From Myxococcales bacterium UBA1238 (GTDB taxonomy: Bacteria; Myxococcota_A; Bradymonadia; UBA7976; UBA1532), in contig DBWM01000070.1 of assembly GCA_002309015.1 (NCBI GenBank), positions 40,186 to 48,709 on the forward strand: DNA of 8,524 nt, written 5' to 3'. Position numbers and translations under genes: made by a program. This document shows positions 5,480-8,524 of the stretch, in pieces. Under the pieces are notes generated by a model. That model ran no database searches and was not told where the DNA came from. It worked only from the letters and a program-made list of their open reading frames with translations. Each line of letters opens with the position of its first letter. Position 1 is the first letter of the stretch.

Positions 5480-7300
5480 ATGGAACGGATCATCGGGATC
5501 GACCTTGGAACGACCAACTCCTGCGTGGCCATTGTCGAGAACGGAACGCCGGTGGTGCTGCCCAATAAGAGCGGTTACAAGACGACGCCTTCCATTGTAG
5601 CGGTGACCGAAGGAGGTAAGCGCCTGGTGGGGCAAATCGCCAAGCGCCAGATGGTCACCAACGCGACGAACACCGTTTACGCCGTCAAGCGGCTGATGGG
5701 CAGGCGCTGGCAGTCGGCGCCCGTAAAGACGATGATCGAGACGGTGCCGTTTACGATCGTCGAAGGTCAGAATCAGGACGCCCGGGTCAAGCTGCGGGAT
5801 CGCGTCTATTCGGTGCCCGAAATCAGCAGCATCATTTTGCAAGAGATGCGCATGATCGCCGAAGAATACACCGGCGAGCGGATCGAGAAGGCGGTGGTGA
5901 CGGTGCCGGCGTATTTTAACGACGCCCAGAGGCAGGCCACCAAGGATGCAGGCCGAATTGCGGGACTCGACATCATCCGCATCATCAACGAACCCACGGC
6001 TGCGGCGCTGGCGTACGGTTTCGGCAAGGATCTGGAGCGCACTGTCGCCGTTTACGATCTCGGTGGCGGCACGTTCGATATCTCGATCCTCGAAATCTCG
6101 GGCGGCGTCTTCGATGTGCTGGCCACGGCGGGCGATACCTTTTTGGGCGGCGAGGATTTCGACGGCCGGATCATCATGGACTGGCTCGTGGTCGAGTTTG
6201 CGCGCGAGCACGGCATCGATCTGCGGCGCGATCCGATGGCGCTGCAAAGGCTTCGGGACGCTGCGGAGAAGGCCAAATGCGAGCTCTCAAGCGTGCGCGA
6301 GACCGAAATCAACCTTCCGTTCATCATTTCACAGCCGGGAGCCGAGGCGCTGCATCTTCAGAAGATCCTGACGCGCGAAAAGCTGGAGTCTTTGACGATC
6401 GATCTCGTGGAGCGGACGATCCAGATCTGCCAGAAGGCGGTGGAAGACGCGGGATGTCCCATCGACGACGTGATTCTGGTGGGCGGTATGACGCGGATGC
6501 CGCTCGTTCAGCAGCGCGTGAAGGCGTTCTTCGGCAAGGAGCCCCAGCGCGGCGTGCATCCCGACGAAGTGGTCGCGCTGGGTGCGGCGATCCAGGGTGC
6601 GGCTTTGCTTTCGGGCCAGCAGCAGGTGCTCTTGCTCGACGTCACCCCGCAATCCCTCGGCATCATGATTCACGGTGGCTTCTTCAGCGTGCTGATCCCG
6701 CAGAACACGACGGTCCCCACATCGAAGAGCCACATCTTCACTACGGTGCGCGACAACCAGACTTCCGTAAAGATCATCGTGCTGCAGGGTGAGCATAACG
6801 ACGCGCAGTTAAACGAGCTCCTCGGTGAGTTCATCCTGACGGGCATTCGGCCGGCACCGAAGGGTGAGGTCGAGGTCGAAGTGACGTTCGACATCAACGC
6901 CGACGGTATCGTGTCGGTGAGCGCCAAGAATCTGGAGACCGGACAGGAGCAGTCGATCACGGTGACGGCCACCTCGGGCCTGAGCGAAGAAGAAGTCGAG
7001 AAGATGATCCGCGAAAACCGCGATTACATGGTCGACGTTCGCCAGACCGAAGAGGTGCAGGAGTTAAAGACGGCTTTGCAGCGCTCGCTGATCGAGATGG
7101 GTAAGCTGTATCCGCGCGTGCAGGCGGCGCTTTCAGGGTCTCAGTTTGGTCAGGATGCGCTTTTTAAGGCCAATCAGGTCATCGAAAGGGCGCAGGCGGC
7201 TTGCAGCGTCAACGACGCGAACGTTCTCAAAATGACGCATGACGCTTTGACTCGCACCTTGAACATGTTCAAAGGTGTTTTGCAGAAGATCGGCGGATGA
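5480..7300 (+). CDS. DnaK/Hsp70-family chaperone paralogue
   Basis: This 606-residue Hsp70 (E. coli DnaK has 638) starts at ATG 5480 with AGGGG just upstream. The ATPase domain is complete: IGIDLGTTNSC near residue 5, Lys70 in AVKRLMGRR (catalytic in E. coli), VPAYFNDAQRQATKDAGRIA, RIINEPTAAALAYG, DLGGGTFD with Thr198, and ILVGGMTRMP. The linker VLLLDV (383-388) is intact, as are Arg, Asn and Thr of RIINEPT and Asp387, which contact J-domains in E. coli DnaK, so it should respond to a J-protein. The substrate-binding domain is recognisable, but TPLSLGIET of DnaK reads TPQSLGIMI, and the residues aligned with arch Met404 and Ala429 are His398 and Val423. The helical lid is diverged and the protein ends KIGG without the usual disordered acidic tail. 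Close coupling to the J-domain gene and the following TPR gene suggests a specialised chaperone; myxobacteria use DnaK paralogues such as SglK in motility, but orthology is not claimed. Cytoplasmic. Confidence 0.95.
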   Translation: MERIIGIDLGTTNSCVAIVENGTPVVLPNKSGYKTTPSIVAVTEGGKRLVGQIAKRQMVTNATNTVYAVKRLMGRRWQSAPVKTMIETVPFTIVEGQNQDARVKLRDRVYSVPEISSIILQEMRMIAEEYTGERIEKAVVTVPAYFNDAQRQATKDAGRIAGLDIIRIINEPTAAALAYGFGKDLERTVAVYDLGGGTFDISILEISGGVFDVLATAGDTFLGGEDFDGRIIMDWLVVEFAREHGIDLRRDPMALQRLRDAAEKAKCELSSVRETEINLPFIISQPGAEALHLQKILTREKLESLTIDLVERTIQICQKAVEDAGCPIDDVILVGGMTRMPLVQQRVKAFFGKEPQRGVHPDEVVALGAAIQGAALLSGQQQVLLLDVTPQSLGIMIHGGFFSVLIPQNTTVPTSKSHIFTTVRDNQTSVKIIVLQGEHNDAQLNELLGEFILTGIRPAPKGEVEVEVTFDINADGIVSVSAKNLETGQEQSITVTATSGLSEEEVEKMIRENRDYMVDVRQTEEVQELKTALQRSLIEMGKLYPRVQAALSGSQFGQDALFKANQVIERAQAACSVNDANVLKMTHDALTRTLNMFKGVLQKIGG

Positions 7301-8524
7301 GCGCACAACAAGATGAAGCACAGGCGCTGTTGGAGCAGGGGGCCGCACTCTACGAACAGGGCTATTTGTACGATGCGCTGCGCTGCTGGAAGCGCACATT
7401 GGATCTCGACCCGCACAACGAAGTAGCGCAGGAATACATCGATTTCATCAAGGGCTATTTCAACATCACGGTTGAAGAGGCCATCGCGCAATGTGAAGCG
7501 GCTGAAGCGGCGGCCGCAAACATGGAGGGGCTCACATCGGTGTCTCAGCCGCCTCAGATGCCGCCTCCTGAGATCGCAGCACCCCTTGAACCACCGCCAC
7601 CGCCGTCTCCGCCCAATCCCGTCAGGCTTTCCGCACCCGTGCAGCAGAGCGCAAGTTCCGCAATCAGGCCTTCCGCACCGGATCCGTTGCCGGGGTTTGC
7701 GCCCGATCTCGATATGCAGCTGGGATCCCTGCTTCAGCCCGATCATGTGGAGGAGATCGATGAGCCGCCGATCGATCTGGGGCCCGAGGTGGAGCTCTAC
7801 AACGCCTTCGATCAGCCCACGCCTTTGGGTCAGGAGGCTGTAGGTGAGGCAGAGGCCAAAGCGAAAGCGGCGCGTCCGGGCGGCGCACCGTTGGGGGAAG
7901 GCGACGAAAGCCTCGAGTTGCTCGAGAGTGCAGAGCGGGAGATGGTCAACATCGATCCGATGGCTTTGCCTACGAGTCACTTCAGCGAGCCCAAGGCGCC
8001 GGATGCCCCGCAACCGATGCTCGAAACCCTGGCGCAGCGTCCGGCGCGCGAGCGGCGTCGGTTGCCTACGGGGGCGATGGAAGAGATCCATATCGGCGGG
8101 CCCAACGGTGTGCTCGCTACGGGCGGATACGAGCTTCTGTTCGAGGGTGAAGGCTCCAAATCATCGCGGGTGAGGGCAGAGGATTCGGGATCGAAGCCGG
8201 GATTGGGGGCGAATCGGGGAAACCTCGGGCCGCAGAACTTCTCGAAGGCGCCGGTGAGCGCATCGCAGCAGGTGGTGGGTGCCCGGATGCCCGCCTCTTC
8301 GTTGGATCAGAGCCGTCAGGATCCCTCGGGATCGCTTTCAAAGGCGCCTCCGGCGGGGGGAGCGCAGTCTGCTTTTGCGGGATCATCGCCTTCAACGGTG
8401 CGCGCAACTTCTACCCGAACGGGAGTTGCGGTGCCGCCGCCGATCCCACAGCGCTTTTTGAAGTCGAAGCCTTCTTTGGGCATGCCGGTTCAGACGCCCA
8501 AACGGTCGATCTCTTCTTACGGCT
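7297..8524 (+). CDS. TPR-containing protein with long disordered Pro/Ser-rich tail (partial, 3' end beyond right edge)
   Basis: The ATG at 7297 overlaps the dnaK-like stop (ATGA), and the frame stays open for 409 codons to the window end. Residues about 6-40 form one clear TPR: an ALYEQGYLYDALRCWKRTL helix pair followed by DLDPHN. A further helix (IDFIKGYFNITVEEAIAQ) and an Ala/Glu-rich stretch follow to about residue 75. From about residue 82 the protein looks disordered: a run of prolines (about 84-108), an acidic patch with VEEIDEPPIDL, a short more ordered-looking piece (GAMEEIHIGGPNGVLATGGY), then Gly/Ser/Ala/Pro-rich sequence to the edge. No enzyme motif, signal peptide or membrane helix is visible. 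TPRs commonly bind peptide tails of partners; the overlap predicts translational coupling with the Hsp70 at related amounts. A role as adaptor of the Hsp70/J-protein pair is inference. The domain at its C-terminus, which could decide its role, is not in view. Confidence 0.85.
   Translation, partial: MSAQQDEAQALLEQGAALYEQGYLYDALRCWKRTLDLDPHNEVAQEYIDFIKGYFNITVEEAIAQCEAAEAAAANMEGLTSVSQPPQMPPPEIAAPLEPPPPPSPPNPVRLSAPVQQSASSAIRPSAPDPLPGFAPDLDMQLGSLLQPDHVEEIDEPPIDLGPEVELYNAFDQPTPLGQEAVGEAEAKAKAARPGGAPLGEGDESLELLESAEREMVNIDPMALPTSHFSEPKAPDAPQPMLETLAQRPARERRRLPTGAMEEIHIGGPNGVLATGGYELLFEGEGSKSSRVRAEDSGSKPGLGANRGNLGPQNFSKAPVSASQQVVGARMPASSLDQSRQDPSGSLSKAPPAGGAQSAFAGSSPSTVRATSTRTGVAVPPPIPQRFLKSKPSLGMPVQTPKRSISSYG

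Noticed and set aside
5426..6247. A 273-codon minus-strand open frame over the start of the dnaK-like gene.
   Set aside because: The opposite strand encodes the highly conserved Hsp70 ATPase domain; the antisense product is His/Arg/Asp-rich without motifs.
7174..8091. A 305-codon minus-strand open frame across the Hsp70 end and the TPR gene.
   Set aside because: It spans two overlapping plus-strand genes, and its product is Arg/Cys/Leu-rich with no family resemblance.

Overview
The window looks like chromosomal DNA from a Gram-negative bacterium of moderate GC (mid-50s percent by eye), most likely of the deltaproteobacterial / Myxococcota / Bradymonadota type. The pointers are myxobacteria-style proteins with a J-domain plus TPRs, a DnaK paralogue, a TPR protein with a long Pro/Ala/Ser-rich tail, and a large envelope membrane protein with a DTFHYY...ELGY motif. 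This placement is inference; no rRNA or marker gene is present.

The layout is two divergent gene blocks around a short intergenic region at about 3373-3553. Leftward on the minus strand are a 940-residue polytopic membrane protein (550-3372) with a signal peptide, a discoidin-like (F5/8 type C) domain and a GT-C-like membrane core, then, 40 bp downstream, the 5' part of a YafK-type L,D-transpeptidase gene (1-509) that runs off the left edge. This pair looks like a cell-envelope unit acting outside the cytoplasmic membrane.

Rightward on the plus strand is a compact chaperone cassette. Its first gene (3554-5425) encodes a J-domain protein with an N-terminal helical domain, a repetitive disordered linker, an intact HPD motif and C-terminal TPRs. 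The second (5480-7300) is a full-length DnaK/Hsp70 paralogue with intact ATPase and J-docking residues, an altered substrate cleft and no acidic tail. The third (7297 to beyond 8524) is a single-TPR, long disordered protein whose start overlaps the dnaK-like stop (ATGA). The spacing (54 bp, then a 4-bp overlap) suggests co-transcription and perhaps one dedicated chaperone machine: the J-protein would load clients and stimulate the Hsp70, and the TPR proteins would act as adaptors. No grpE, canonical dnaJ or heat-shock element is seen, so this is probably a specialised paralogous system and not the housekeeping DnaKJ-GrpE.

No tRNA, rRNA, CRISPR array, insertion sequence, attachment site or phage gene was seen. 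The most interesting material is the chaperone cassette: its Hsp70 cleft substitutions, the disordered FG/GS-containing linker with 42-bp tandem repeats in the J-protein, and the overlapping TPR partner.
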